NCBI GenBank assembly: GCA_013816595.1
Contig: JACDEB010000008.1
Span: forward strand, 1 to 32,699
Length of the DNA stretch: 32,699 bases
Direction of reading: 5' to 3'
Source: Sphingomonas sp.
Lineage (GTDB): Bacteria > Pseudomonadota > Alphaproteobacteria > Sphingomonadales > Sphingomonadaceae
Both the position numbers and the translations under genes were made by a program. Of the stretch, positions 8,069 to 15,463 are shown one piece after another. The notes under the pieces were generated by a model that was not told the origin of the DNA, made no database searches, and was given only the letters and a program-made list of their open reading frames with translations. Numbering within the stretch: position 1 is the first letter of the stretch; the number at the start of each line of letters is the position of its first letter.

Positions 8069-8527
8069 GTGCTCGAGCAATATTTCGAGGCCAGGGGCTG
8101 GGCGTGCGAGCGCACCGGCGAGGGCGAGATCGTCGCCTCCGCCACCGGCAGCTGGGCGCAATATGAATTGCGCGGCGTGTGGCGGCCCGAAGACCAGGTG
8201 CTCCAGTTCCTGACCTTTCCCGACATCAAGGTCGGTCCCGAAAAGCGCAGCGCGATCCACGAGGCGCTGAGCCTGATCAACGAGCAATTGTGGCTCGGCC
8301 ATTTCGAACTGTGGTCGGGCAGCGGACTGATCGTGTTCCGCCATTCGACCATCCTCGACACCCGCAACGACGACGGACTTAGCCTCGAGCAGGCCGAAGC
8401 CATTTCCGAAGCCGCGGTCGAGGAATGCGAGCGTTTTTATCCCGTCTTCCAATTCGTTCTGTGGGGCGGCAAATCGCCCGGCGAAGCGATTGCAGCGGCG
8501 CTCATCGACACCCACGGCGAAGCTTAA
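8069..8527 (+). CDS. YbjN domain-containing protein
   Basis: A 152-residue protein from the GTG at 8069, matching the YbjN family: YFEARGWACERTGEGEI at the N-terminus, WAQYELRGVWRPED, LQFLTFPDIKV and a C-terminal helical part with FQFVLWGGKSP. YbjN proteins have a type III secretion-chaperone-like fold and poorly defined regulatory roles. The domain begins right at the GTG, and the same frame is open further upstream as an acidic stretch (DEEELQEEREDGAPIE), normal for family members. No ATG, GTG or TTG exists in that extension. A CTG at 8018, seven bases after GGGAG, is a possible start. The gene sits in the tspO-ubiK-proC run. Confidence 0.85.
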   Translation: MLEQYFEARGWACERTGEGEIVASATGSWAQYELRGVWRPEDQVLQFLTFPDIKVGPEKRSAIHEALSLINEQLWLGHFELWSGSGLIVFRHSTILDTRNDDGLSLEQAEAISEAAVEECERFYPVFQFVLWGGKSPGEAIAAALIDTHGEA

Positions 8528-8539
8528 AGGCGTATTGGC

Positions 8540-9388
8540 ATGACCGACCTTCCGCAATTTCCGTCACCGACGTGGTTCGTCGGCTGCGGCAACATGGGCC
8601 AGGCGATGATCAGCGGCTGGCGCTCGGCCGGAATCGATCTGTCGAACGCGGTCGTCATCCGCCCCAGTGGAACCGCGGTCGAGGGTGTCCGGACCGTCGC
8701 CAGCTTCGCCGATGCCGGACCTCAGCCCAAGCTCGTCATCCTTGCGGTCAAGCCGCAGAAACTGACCGAAGTGACCGCGCAATTGCGGCCCTGGCTGACG
8801 AGCAAGGCGGTGATTGTGTCGCTGCTTGCAGGCGTCGAACTGACGACGCTGCGCAAGCACTACCCAAAGGCCGCGGCGATCGTCAGGGCGATGCCCAATC
8901 TCGGGGTTTCGATCCGGCGCGGGGTGATCGCGCTTGCCAGCGACGACGCCGATGACGCGCTTCGGGTCCAGCTCTCAACCCTGCTCGCGCCACTGGGCTA
9001 CGCGCCGTGGATGATCGACGAGGCCAGGTTCGCGGCCGTTGGAGCGGTCGCTGGAGCCGGCCCCGCTTATGTCGCGCGCTTTGTCGCGGCGCTGACCAAG
9101 GCTGGGGAGAAGCGCGGATTGAGCAACGAAATTGCCTCGACCATCGCGCTCGAAACCGCGCTTGGAACGGCGTGGATGGCAGCGACGACCGGCGAGGATA
9201 TGGATTCGGTCGCTCGGCGCGTCGCTAGCCCCAATGGAACGACCGAGGCCGGGCTTGCGGTGCTCGACCGCGACCACGCCCTCGACGCTTTATTGGCATC
9301 GGCGATCGACGCCGCATCGCTGCGCGGCGGCGAACTGGCCGAAGAAGCCCGGTCCGCTTCGCTTGCTACCGACGCCCAGCTGTCCTAG
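8540..9388 (+). CDS. proC: Pyrroline-5-carboxylate reductase
   Basis: A 282-residue NAD(P)H-dependent enzyme that reduces 1-pyrroline-5-carboxylate to L-proline, the last step of proline synthesis. The Rossmann motif is FVGCGNMGQAM (about residues 13-23), and the ProC signatures LAVKPQ (about 73-78), RAMPNLGVSI (about 116-125) and GAGPAYV (about 172-178) follow. The C-terminal SPNGTTEAGL helix-turn (about 230-239) is the family's most conserved block. It begins 12 bases after ybjN and is followed 29 bases later by the aminotransferase gene, so it is probably part of one transcript from tlyA onward. Confidence 0.96.
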   Translation: MTDLPQFPSPTWFVGCGNMGQAMISGWRSAGIDLSNAVVIRPSGTAVEGVRTVASFADAGPQPKLVILAVKPQKLTEVTAQLRPWLTSKAVIVSLLAGVELTTLRKHYPKAAAIVRAMPNLGVSIRRGVIALASDDADDALRVQLSTLLAPLGYAPWMIDEARFAAVGAVAGAGPAYVARFVAALTKAGEKRGLSNEIASTIALETALGTAWMAATTGEDMDSVARRVASPNGTTEAGLAVLDRDHALDALLASAIDAASLRGGELAEEARSASLATDAQLS

Positions 9389-9417
9389 GCGCGAGCCGGG
9401 ACAGGAACAGGGACTTG

Positions 9418-10308
9418 ATGGCCGAACAACCACCATTTGACGATCGCGACGGCTTTATCTGGAAAGACGGCAAAATGCTGCCGTGGCGCGACGCCCAGGT
9501 CCATGTCCTGACCCACGCGCTTCATTATGCATCGTCGGTGTTCGAGGGCCAGCGCGCTTACAATGGCGAGATTTTCAAGCTCAACGAGCATAGCGAGCGC
9601 TTGCGGCGAAGCGCGTCCTTGCTTGGCTATGAGCTGCCGTGGAGCGTCGAGGAGATCAGCGCGGCGTGCCGCGACGTGCTTGCGGCCAATAATTTCACCG
9701 ATGCCTACATGCGCCCGGTGGCGTGGCGCGGCGCGGAATCGATTGGGGTCGCGCCCGGCAATACCAAGCCGCATCTGGCGATCGCGTCGTGGGAATGGGG
9801 CAAATATTACGATCCGCGCCATGCCGAGGCGGGCCTGAGGCTCGACATCGCGCCGTGGCGGCGGCCCGCGCCCTACACCGCGCCAACCCAATCCAAGGCC
9901 GCTGGCCTGTACATGATCTGCACCTTGTCGAAGCAGCATGCCGAGCAGCGCGGCTATAACGACGCCTTGATGTTCGACTGGCGCGGCAAGGTCGCCGAGG
10001 CGACCGGCGCCAACGTCTTTTTCGTCCGCGACGGGGAGCTTCACACCCCGACCCCGGATTGCTTCCTCGACGGCATCACCAGGCGCACCGTCATGGATTT
10101 GGCCAAGCGCCGGGGAATCGCGGTCAACCAGCGCGAAATCTGGCCCGAGGAGCTGGAGAGCTTCGAGCAGATGTTCCTCACCGGCACTGCGGTCGAAATC
10201 ACCCCGGTCCAGTCGGTCGGACCGTGGACGTTCGAGGTCGGCGAGATGTCCCGCCAGCTGGCCGCGGACTATGACGATCTAGTCAACGGCCGGATCGCCA
10301 ACGCTTAG
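9418..10308 (+). CDS. ilvE: Branched-chain amino acid aminotransferase
   Basis: A 296-residue fold-type IV PLP enzyme that transfers the amino group between glutamate and the 2-oxo acids of valine, leucine and isoleucine. The PLP lysine is K160 in TQSKAAGLYM. Other family blocks are HYASSVFEGQRAY, the YMRPVAWRG strand, EATGANVFFV and the FLTGTAVEITPV loop. The start at ATG 9418 has AGGGA four bases upstream; the TTG just before it is less likely. Some members act on D-amino acids or 4-amino-4-deoxychorismate, but the overall pattern favours IlvE. Its TAG stop overlaps the stop of the convergent gene. Confidence 0.92.
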   Translation: MAEQPPFDDRDGFIWKDGKMLPWRDAQVHVLTHALHYASSVFEGQRAYNGEIFKLNEHSERLRRSASLLGYELPWSVEEISAACRDVLAANNFTDAYMRPVAWRGAESIGVAPGNTKPHLAIASWEWGKYYDPRHAEAGLRLDIAPWRRPAPYTAPTQSKAAGLYMICTLSKQHAEQRGYNDALMFDWRGKVAEATGANVFFVRDGELHTPTPDCFLDGITRRTVMDLAKRRGIAVNQREIWPEELESFEQMFLTGTAVEITPVQSVGPWTFEVGEMSRQLAADYDDLVNGRIANA

Positions 10309-10640
10309 CTGAACATACCGAGGGAGAGCGGCTCGCTGGGCCCGAACCAGATGACATGGTTGGTGTGGTCGGCAAGGTCGTCGCCGGTGCTGGCGTGGGC
10401 GAAGACGGTGAGGCCGCCGCGATTGATCGCAAGCCATTGCGCGACGTCGCCGAAACGCTCGACCGGGACCGTGATCTGGACGCTTCCGCGCGGATGGGGC
10501 CCGACCGGACGGAGGTGAAAATGGCCGACGGGGAGGGGCCAACGCTCCGTCAGCGCCGCCGCAACGGCGCGGGCGTGGTCGACTTCGCCAGGGTCGTAAT
10601 AAAGGTGGGCGTGGAAGTCGCGGATGGGGGATTTGCTCAT
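10305..10640 (-). CDS. DOPA 4,5-dioxygenase family protein
   Basis: A 111-residue protein of the DOPA-dioxygenase-like family, found in plants and fungi (betalain pathway) and widely in Proteobacteria. It shows the conserved histidines in FHAHLYYDP (about residues 9-17), VGHFHLRPVGPHP (38-50) and HTNHVIWFG (92-100), which probably bind iron. The fungal enzyme cleaves the catechol ring of DOPA, but the bacterial substrate is generally unknown. The start at 10640 (MSKSPIRDF) begins right at the domain. Longer in-frame extensions to 11039 would run antisense through the tRNA and are rejected. The stop codon overlaps that of ilvE. Confidence 0.85.
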   Translation of the reverse strand: MSKSPIRDFHAHLYYDPGEVDHARAVAAALTERWPLPVGHFHLRPVGPHPRGSVQITVPVERFGDVAQWLAINRGGLTVFAHASTGDDLADHTNHVIWFGPSEPLSLGMFS

Positions 10641-10740
10641 CGACCCGATATAGTGGCGGCCATTCGCCAGCGCACCCCCTTCCAACTCCGGATTTGGCCG
10701 GTATAAGCCGCGCTTCTCCCGCATCCGTGGGGTCGCCTGC

Positions 10741-10815
10741 TGGGGCGTCGCCAAGTGGTAAGGCACCGGTTTTTGGTATCGGCATTCGCAGGTTCGAATC
10801 CTGCCGCCCCAGCCA
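10741..10815 (+). tRNA. tRNA-Gln (anticodon TTG)
   Basis: A 75-nt cloverleaf with encoded CCA. The acceptor stem TGGGGCG/CGCCCCA pairs fully, with G as discriminator. The anticodon arm is CCGGT-TTTTGGT-ATCGG with one G-U pair and anticodon TTG. The T arm contains GGTTCGAATCC. The sequence closely resembles bacterial tRNA-Gln. A TATAAG at 10702-10707 could be its -10 box; no U-rich terminator is visible downstream. Confidence 0.97.
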
Positions 10816-10923
10816 GCATCTGCAGTGAGTGTCCTGACGCCATCGATCCGGCACAGAACCAATCCGCTCCGAAATGGACGGATCGTTAAGAGCCGCGAAC
10901 CGCTCTCGAAGTAAGATCGGCGC

Positions 10924-11487
10924 ATGGCGAGCCTTGCCCCCAATGCACCACAACGCCCCCGCGAATGGCGCCGCCGAGTGTCGATTGCGGCACGCATCAA
11001 GCTTGGGACCGATTGGGCCGATGGCCACACCCTCAACATCTCGTCACGCGGAATGCTGCTTCATCACAGCCGCCCGATCGCCATCGGCAGCCAGATCGAA
11101 GTCCGCAACGACGGCCGGGCGGTGAGCGCGACGGTGGTGTGGCAGGACGGCTTTCGCGCCGGACTGACCTGCGCCCAGCGCATCGATTTGGGCGACTGGG
11201 TTTGCGGCATGGGAGGAGCAGGGCGGAGCCAAGAGCGGATCCGGCCCGGTCGCGGCGAGGGTCAATCGGCGGGCGGTTCGGCTCAGCCACGACCAATCGC
11301 GCGAACTGGCGCGCAAGCTGGAATTCATCGCCATCGTCGCCTTTGCAGCACTGATCGCGGTGTCGGTGGCGTCGCTTGCGGCATCGGTCCTGTTCCGGCC
11401 CTTCGCTGCAATCAGCGCGGCGCTCGGCAATTAGCCGGCCCGGCTGGTTTGCGCCGGTCGCGCAAATTCCCTTTCATCGCCGAGTAG
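10924..11487 (+). CDS. PilZ domain protein with apparent frameshift before a C-terminal membrane helix
   Basis: The first ~95 residues form a PilZ domain: REWRRRVSI, the NISSRGML motif (NxSxxG), IGSQIEVRND, and TVVWQDGFRAGLTC. After GMGG (about 11215) this frame becomes low-complexity Gly/Arg/Ala sequence running to 11487. The +1 frame from about 11205 instead reads a convincing protein tail, with SHDQSRELARKLEFIAIV followed by a hydrophobic helix, and stops at 11434. The natural product is probably a PilZ protein with a single C-terminal membrane anchor, interrupted by a one-base insertion or a sequencing error. PilZ domains bind c-di-GMP, and the RxxxR and NxSxxG elements are present. Confidence 0.72.
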   Translation: MASLAPNAPQRPREWRRRVSIAARIKLGTDWADGHTLNISSRGMLLHHSRPIAIGSQIEVRNDGRAVSATVVWQDGFRAGLTCAQRIDLGDWVCGMGGAGRSQERIRPGRGEGQSAGGSAQPRPIARTGAQAGIHRHRRLCSTDRGVGGVACGIGPVPALRCNQRGARQLAGPAGLRRSRKFPFIAE

Positions 11488-11525
11488 CGCCGCTATTGGG
11501 GTCTTGAGCGACGAAAGGGCCGGAC

Positions 11526-12680
11526 GTGAATCCGCTTTACGAACAGATGGCGACCAGCGTGTTCGAGCGCATGTCATTGCTTGCCGCCAAGCATGACGCG
11601 ATCAATCTGGGGCAGGGCTTCCCCGATTTCGGCTGGGCGGACGAGGTGCTCGAAGCCGCCGCCGCAGCGGTCGTCGAAGGGTCCAACCAATATGCGCCGT
11701 CGCGCGGAGTGCCGGCGCTGCGCCAGGCCGTCGCCGACCATTATCGCCGCCATTATGGAGCGGACGTCACGGCCGAGCAGGTGTGCGTCACCAGCGGCGC
11801 GACCGAAGCCCTTGGCGCGGCCATCCTCGCCACGGTCAGTCCGGGCGACGAAATCATCATCTTCACCCCGGCTTATGACAGCTACGCGCCGATGATCCGC
11901 CGCGCCGGCGGGGTGGTTCGCGAAATCGCGCTCAAGCCGCCGCATTGGCATATTGGCGAGGGGGCATTGCGCGCCGCGGTCGGGCCGAAGACCCGGGCGA
12001 TCATCTTCAACAATCCGCAAAATCCGACCGGCCGGCTGTTCGACCGAGGCGAACTCGCGACCGTTGCCAAAGTCGCGCGCGACCATGATCTGACCGTCAT
12101 CAGCGACGAGGTGTGGGAGCATATCGTCCTCGACGACGATGCCTTCATCCCGCTGGCAAGCCTGCCGGGGATGGCCGAACGGGTGATCAAGATCGGCTCG
12201 GCGGGGAAAATATTCTCGCTCACCGGGTGGAAGGTCGGGTGGATGGTCGCACCGCAAGCATTAGCCGGGACGATCGCCCGGGCGCACCAGTTCCTGACCT
12301 TCTGCACCGCGCCCAACCTCCAGGCCGCGGTCGCGTTCGGGCTCAACCAGGGCGATGGATGGATCAAACCGATGCGCGAACGCTTCGCCCGCGCCCGCGA
12401 CCGCATGACCGAGGGTCTGCGCGGTGCCGGCTTTGCCGTGCTCGACGCGCAATCGACCTATTTCCTGTGCGTCGATCTCGCCGCCTCGGGCATCGCGCTC
12501 GACGACGAAGCCTTTGCCGCTGTGGCGGTCGAGCAGGCGGGGGTGGCGGTGGTTCCGCTGTCGCCGTTCGCTGACCAGGACAAGCCGACCCACCTCATCC
12601 GCTTGTGCTTCGGCAAGAAGGACGAGACGATCGATCGCGGGGTCGCGGCAATGGCCCGCGCCAAGGCGCTTGCAGCTTGA
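11526..12680 (+). CDS. Class I/II PLP-dependent aminotransferase (YbdL / kynurenine aminotransferase-like)
   Basis: A 384-residue fold-type I aminotransferase. It has INLGQGFPDFGWAD at the N-terminus, SGATEAL, IIFNNPQNPTGR, the ISDEVWEH cofactor aspartate motif, the PLP lysine K228 in SAGKIFSLTGWKVGW, and a C-terminal HLIRLCFGK substrate-carboxylate arginine. The pattern matches the methionine/kynurenine/glutamine transaminase K branch that includes E. coli YbdL. A GTG start follows a GAAAGGG. The gene overlaps the aldehyde dehydrogenase by four bases (TTGA), so the two are translationally coupled and probably act in one amino-acid pathway. The substrate is not established. Confidence 0.88.
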   Translation: MNPLYEQMATSVFERMSLLAAKHDAINLGQGFPDFGWADEVLEAAAAAVVEGSNQYAPSRGVPALRQAVADHYRRHYGADVTAEQVCVTSGATEALGAAILATVSPGDEIIIFTPAYDSYAPMIRRAGGVVREIALKPPHWHIGEGALRAAVGPKTRAIIFNNPQNPTGRLFDRGELATVAKVARDHDLTVISDEVWEHIVLDDDAFIPLASLPGMAERVIKIGSAGKIFSLTGWKVGWMVAPQALAGTIARAHQFLTFCTAPNLQAAVAFGLNQGDGWIKPMRERFARARDRMTEGLRGAGFAVLDAQSTYFLCVDLAASGIALDDEAFAAVAVEQAGVAVVPLSPFADQDKPTHLIRLCFGKKDETIDRGVAAMARAKALAA

Positions 12681-14143
12681 ACCCGGCCGAGGAAGCGCGG
12701 GAGCTGCTCGCCAGGCTTGGCGTACAATCGGGCGGCGATCTGATCAGCGTGTCGCCGATCGACGGCCAGGAAATCGGCCGAGTCGCGACTGGCGATCCAG
12801 CGGCTGCGGCGGCCGCTGCGACGAGCGCCTTTGGGCACTGGCGCAGCGTCCCGGCGCCGCGCCGCGGTGAGCTGGTGCGGTTACTCGGCGAGGAATTGCG
12901 CGCGGCCAAGGAACCGCTCGCCCGGCTGGTCACGCTCGAAGCTGGCAAGATCGTTTCCGAAGGGCTGGGCGAGGTCCAGGAGATGATCGACATTTGCGAC
13001 TATGCGGTCGGCCTCTCCCGCCAGCTCTACGGCTTGACCATCGCCAGCGAGCGGCCTGAGCACCGGATGATGGAGCAATGGCACCCGCTCGGCCCGGTGC
13101 TGGTGATCAGCGCGTTCAATTTCCCGGTCGCGGTGTGGGCGTGGAATGCGGCGCTTGCGCTGGTCTGCGGCGACCCGGTGATGTGGAAGCCGAGCGAGAA
13201 GACGCCGCTGACCGCGGCTGCGGTGATGGCGCTGGCGAAGCGCGCCCTGGATCGCTTCGGCGACGCTCCTGACGGACTACTGCAATTGGTCCAGGGCGGG
13301 CGCGATATCGGCCAGCAACTGGTCGAGGACGAGCGCATAGCCTTGGTCTCGGCGACCGGTTCGACCGCGATGGGCCGCCTGGTCGGCCCGGCAGTGGCCA
13401 AGCGCTTCGGCCGCTCATTGCTCGAACTGGGCGGCAATAATGCGATGATCGTTGCGCCCAGCGCCGACCTTGAACTGGCGGCGCGCGCGATCCTGTTCTC
13501 CGCGGCCGGAACCGCCGGCCAGCGCTGCACCACATTGCGCCGGCTGATCGTCCACGACAGCATCGCCGACGCGCTGGTCCAACGTCTGCGGACATTGATC
13601 GCGGGAATCGCGGTCGGCGACCCGCGCGATCCGGCGACGCTGGTCGGGCCGCTGATCGACGAGGGTGCGCTGAATGCGATGCGCTTGGTGATCGGTGACC
13701 ATCTGCAAACCGTCGCTGCGGTCGCCGGCGGCCATTATGTCCGACCGGCATTGATCGAGGTCGAGGCGCAGGAGGGGCGGGTGCTCAAGGAGACGTTCGC
13801 GCCGATCCTCTATTTGCTGCGCTACAGCGATTTCGACCAGGCTATCGCGCTCAACAATGACGTTCCCCAGGGCCTGTCGTCGGCGATCTTCACGAATGAT
13901 CTGCGCGAGGCCGAGCGCTTTCTCTCCGCCGCTGGTTCCGATTGCGGCATCGTCAACGTCAATATCGGCACGTCGGGCGCTGAGATCGGCGGTGCGTTCG
14001 GGGGCGAGAAAGAAACCGGCGGCGGGCGCGAAAGCGGATCGGACTCGTGGCGGGCGTATATGCGCCGTCAGACCAACACCGTGAATTACGGGACCGCTTT
14101 ACCCCTGGCTCAGGGCGTTCGCTTCGATCTCGGCAGCGGCTGA
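12677..14143 (+). CDS. amaB: Aldehyde dehydrogenase, ALDH7 / piperideine-6-carboxylate dehydrogenase type
   Basis: A 488-residue NAD(P)-dependent aldehyde dehydrogenase of the ALDH7/antiquitin branch, which oxidises alpha-aminoadipate semialdehyde (in equilibrium with piperideine-6-carboxylate) in lysine breakdown. It shows ISAFNFPVAVWAWN and WKPSEKTPLT for NAD binding, catalytic base E250 in LLELGGNN, nucleophile C284 in GQRCTT, and the C-terminal NVNIGTSGAEIGGAFGG and SDSWRAYMRRQTNT blocks. A short stretch before the HYVRPAL strand seems trimmed relative to relatives. The TTG at 12677 overlaps the upstream TGA; longer frames run inside the aminotransferase. The 3' end overlaps the convergent EAL gene by 45 bases. 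Confidence 0.9.
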   Translation: MNPAEEARELLARLGVQSGGDLISVSPIDGQEIGRVATGDPAAAAAAATSAFGHWRSVPAPRRGELVRLLGEELRAAKEPLARLVTLEAGKIVSEGLGEVQEMIDICDYAVGLSRQLYGLTIASERPEHRMMEQWHPLGPVLVISAFNFPVAVWAWNAALALVCGDPVMWKPSEKTPLTAAAVMALAKRALDRFGDAPDGLLQLVQGGRDIGQQLVEDERIALVSATGSTAMGRLVGPAVAKRFGRSLLELGGNNAMIVAPSADLELAARAILFSAAGTAGQRCTTLRRLIVHDSIADALVQRLRTLIAGIAVGDPRDPATLVGPLIDEGALNAMRLVIGDHLQTVAAVAGGHYVRPALIEVEAQEGRVLKETFAPILYLLRYSDFDQAIALNNDVPQGLSSAIFTNDLREAERFLSAAGSDCGIVNVNIGTSGAEIGGAFGGEKETGGGRESGSDSWRAYMRRQTNTVNYGTALPLAQGVRFDLGSG

Positions 14144-14950
14144 GCGCGGGCTGTTGGCGAGTGCCGGCCAGCGGTGTTTGAATTCTTCGATCCACCCCGC
14201 CAACTGGTCGGGGGCGAGCGGAGCAGCGATCAGATAACCCTGGGCGAGGTCGCAGCCCATGGCCCGCAATGTTGTCAGCTGGGCGGCGTTCTCGACCCCT
14301 TCGGCCGTGGCGCTGAGGCCGAGCCCCTGGGCAAGGTCGATGATGGTCTTGACGATCAGCGCGGAATCCTTCGACTTTTCGACGTCGCCGACGAACGCGC
14401 GATCGATCTTGACCTCGGTGAAGGGCAGTCGGCGAAGCTGGAGCAGCGATGAATAGCCGGTCCCGAAATCGTCGATCGCAAGGCCGATGCCCTTGATCCT
14501 AAAGCGGGTCAGCGTGTCCATCAGCTTGATCAACGGCTGCGTCGCGCCTTCGGTAAGCTCGAGCATGATCCGGTTGGTGGGAACTCCGAGCGACCGGCAC
14601 AATCGCTCGACGAGGTCGGGAAAGTCGAGCCGCTGGAGGCTGATCGCGGAGATATTGAAGGCGATGTGGGTGTCGATGCCCGACTCGCGCCATGTTCGCC
14701 ATTGCTGGAGGATGGCGCCGAGCCCCCAGATGGTCAGTTCATCGATCCATCCATTGTCTTCGGCCAGTGCGACAAACCGTGACGGTTCGACCTTGCCCAT
14801 TTCGGAATCGTCCCAGCGGACGAGTGCCTCGACCCGCGACAGCGACCCATCGGCAAGCGCGATCGTCGGCTGGTAGGCCATGTATAATTGGTCGCGGGCA
14901 AGGGCCTGCTCGAACGCGCGCAGCAGATCGTCGTCGATCGACGTCTTCAT
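14099..14950 (-). CDS. EAL-domain c-di-GMP phosphodiesterase
   Basis: A 283-residue stand-alone EAL domain that hydrolyses cyclic di-GMP to pGpG. All core residues expected for activity are visible: EAL at 41-43, N99 in FNIS, E131 in ELTE, D160-D161 in the DDFGTGYSS loop, K181 in KIDRAFV, and E217 in ATAEGVE. There is no sensor domain and no membrane segment. A short acidic start and a ~25-residue C-terminal tail flank the domain. Its ATG overlaps the stop of the receiver gene (14947-14950), so the two proteins are co-translated and probably work as a split REC-EAL pair like RocR or VieA. Phosphorylation of the receiver may control the EAL enzyme. Confidence 0.95.
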   Translation of the reverse strand: MKTSIDDDLLRAFEQALARDQLYMAYQPTIALADGSLSRVEALVRWDDSEMGKVEPSRFVALAEDNGWIDELTIWGLGAILQQWRTWRESGIDTHIAFNISAISLQRLDFPDLVERLCRSLGVPTNRIMLELTEGATQPLIKLMDTLTRFRIKGIGLAIDDFGTGYSSLLQLRRLPFTEVKIDRAFVGDVEKSKDSALIVKTIIDLAQGLGLSATAEGVENAAQLTTLRAMGCDLAQGYLIAAPLAPDQLAGWIEEFKHRWPALANSPRSAAAEIEANALSQG

Positions 14951-15336
14951 GCCGCGAGGCTGATCCTGATCAGCGACAGGGTTTCTTCCAGGATGTCGGC
15001 GCGCATCGGTTTTTCGATCGGACCGGCCATCGTCAACCCCAGCGCCTGGCCGAGCCGGAAGGCGGAATCGAGCACCCGGCGATCGAACCCGCTGACGATC
15101 AGGACCGGCGAGCGAAAATCCTGCTCGGCGAGAAAGCGCAGCAACTCGACCCCGTCCATACCCGGCATGCCCAGATCAAGCGCCACCAGGGCCGGCCGTT
15201 CAGCTTCGAACCGAGCGCGGAATTGGGCGTCATTGGAGGTCACTTCAGTCGCAAACCCACTCTCGCGGGCAATGGTCGCGAGGAATTCGCCGAGCTTGGG
15301 CTCGTCATCGATTACCAGCAACCGCGGTTGCGGCAT
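14947..15336 (-). CDS. Single-domain response regulator (receiver only)
   Basis: A 129-residue receiver domain with no output domain. The acidic pocket (D10, D11 in VIDDE), the phosphoacceptor D54 (ALDLGMPGMDG), S82 in the T/S switch position and K109 in EKP are all present, so phosphorylation is expected. Its last codons overlap the EAL gene by four bases. The cognate kinase is not in the window. The 127-bp gap to the divergent double-PilZ start (15464) holds two TTAA-containing half-sites. Confidence 0.94.
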   Translation of the reverse strand: MPQPRLLVIDDEPKLGEFLATIARESGFATEVTSNDAQFRARFEAERPALVALDLGMPGMDGVELLRFLAEQDFRSPVLIVSGFDRRVLDSAFRLGQALGLTMAGPIEKPMRADILEETLSLIRISLAA

Positions 15337-15377
15337 TCGTCACACTCCCTGGTTGAACGGTCCGTCGAAGACCGCTC

Positions 15378-15405
15378 GTTAACTAAAAGAAACGCTCTTT
15401 TAACC
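15378..15405. promoter_or_regulatory. Possible CtrA half-sites between receiver and PilZ genes
   Basis: GTTAAC (15378-15383) and TTAACC (15400-15405) lie in the divergent intergenic region. Both resemble half of the CtrA motif TTAA-N7-TTAA, but their 16-bp separation is not the canonical spacing. This is a weak match in AT-rich intergenic DNA. Confidence 0.25.
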
Positions 15406-15463
15406 GGAATGTCCAACAATGTCCCTGGTTGGTGCATGTCGCGCCTCAATGGGGACGATTCGG

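Noticed and set aside
10641-11039. N-terminal extension of the DOPA-dioxygenase-like protein
   Set aside because: The extension would be antisense to tRNA-Gln and the PilZ leader, and the family domain begins at 10640.
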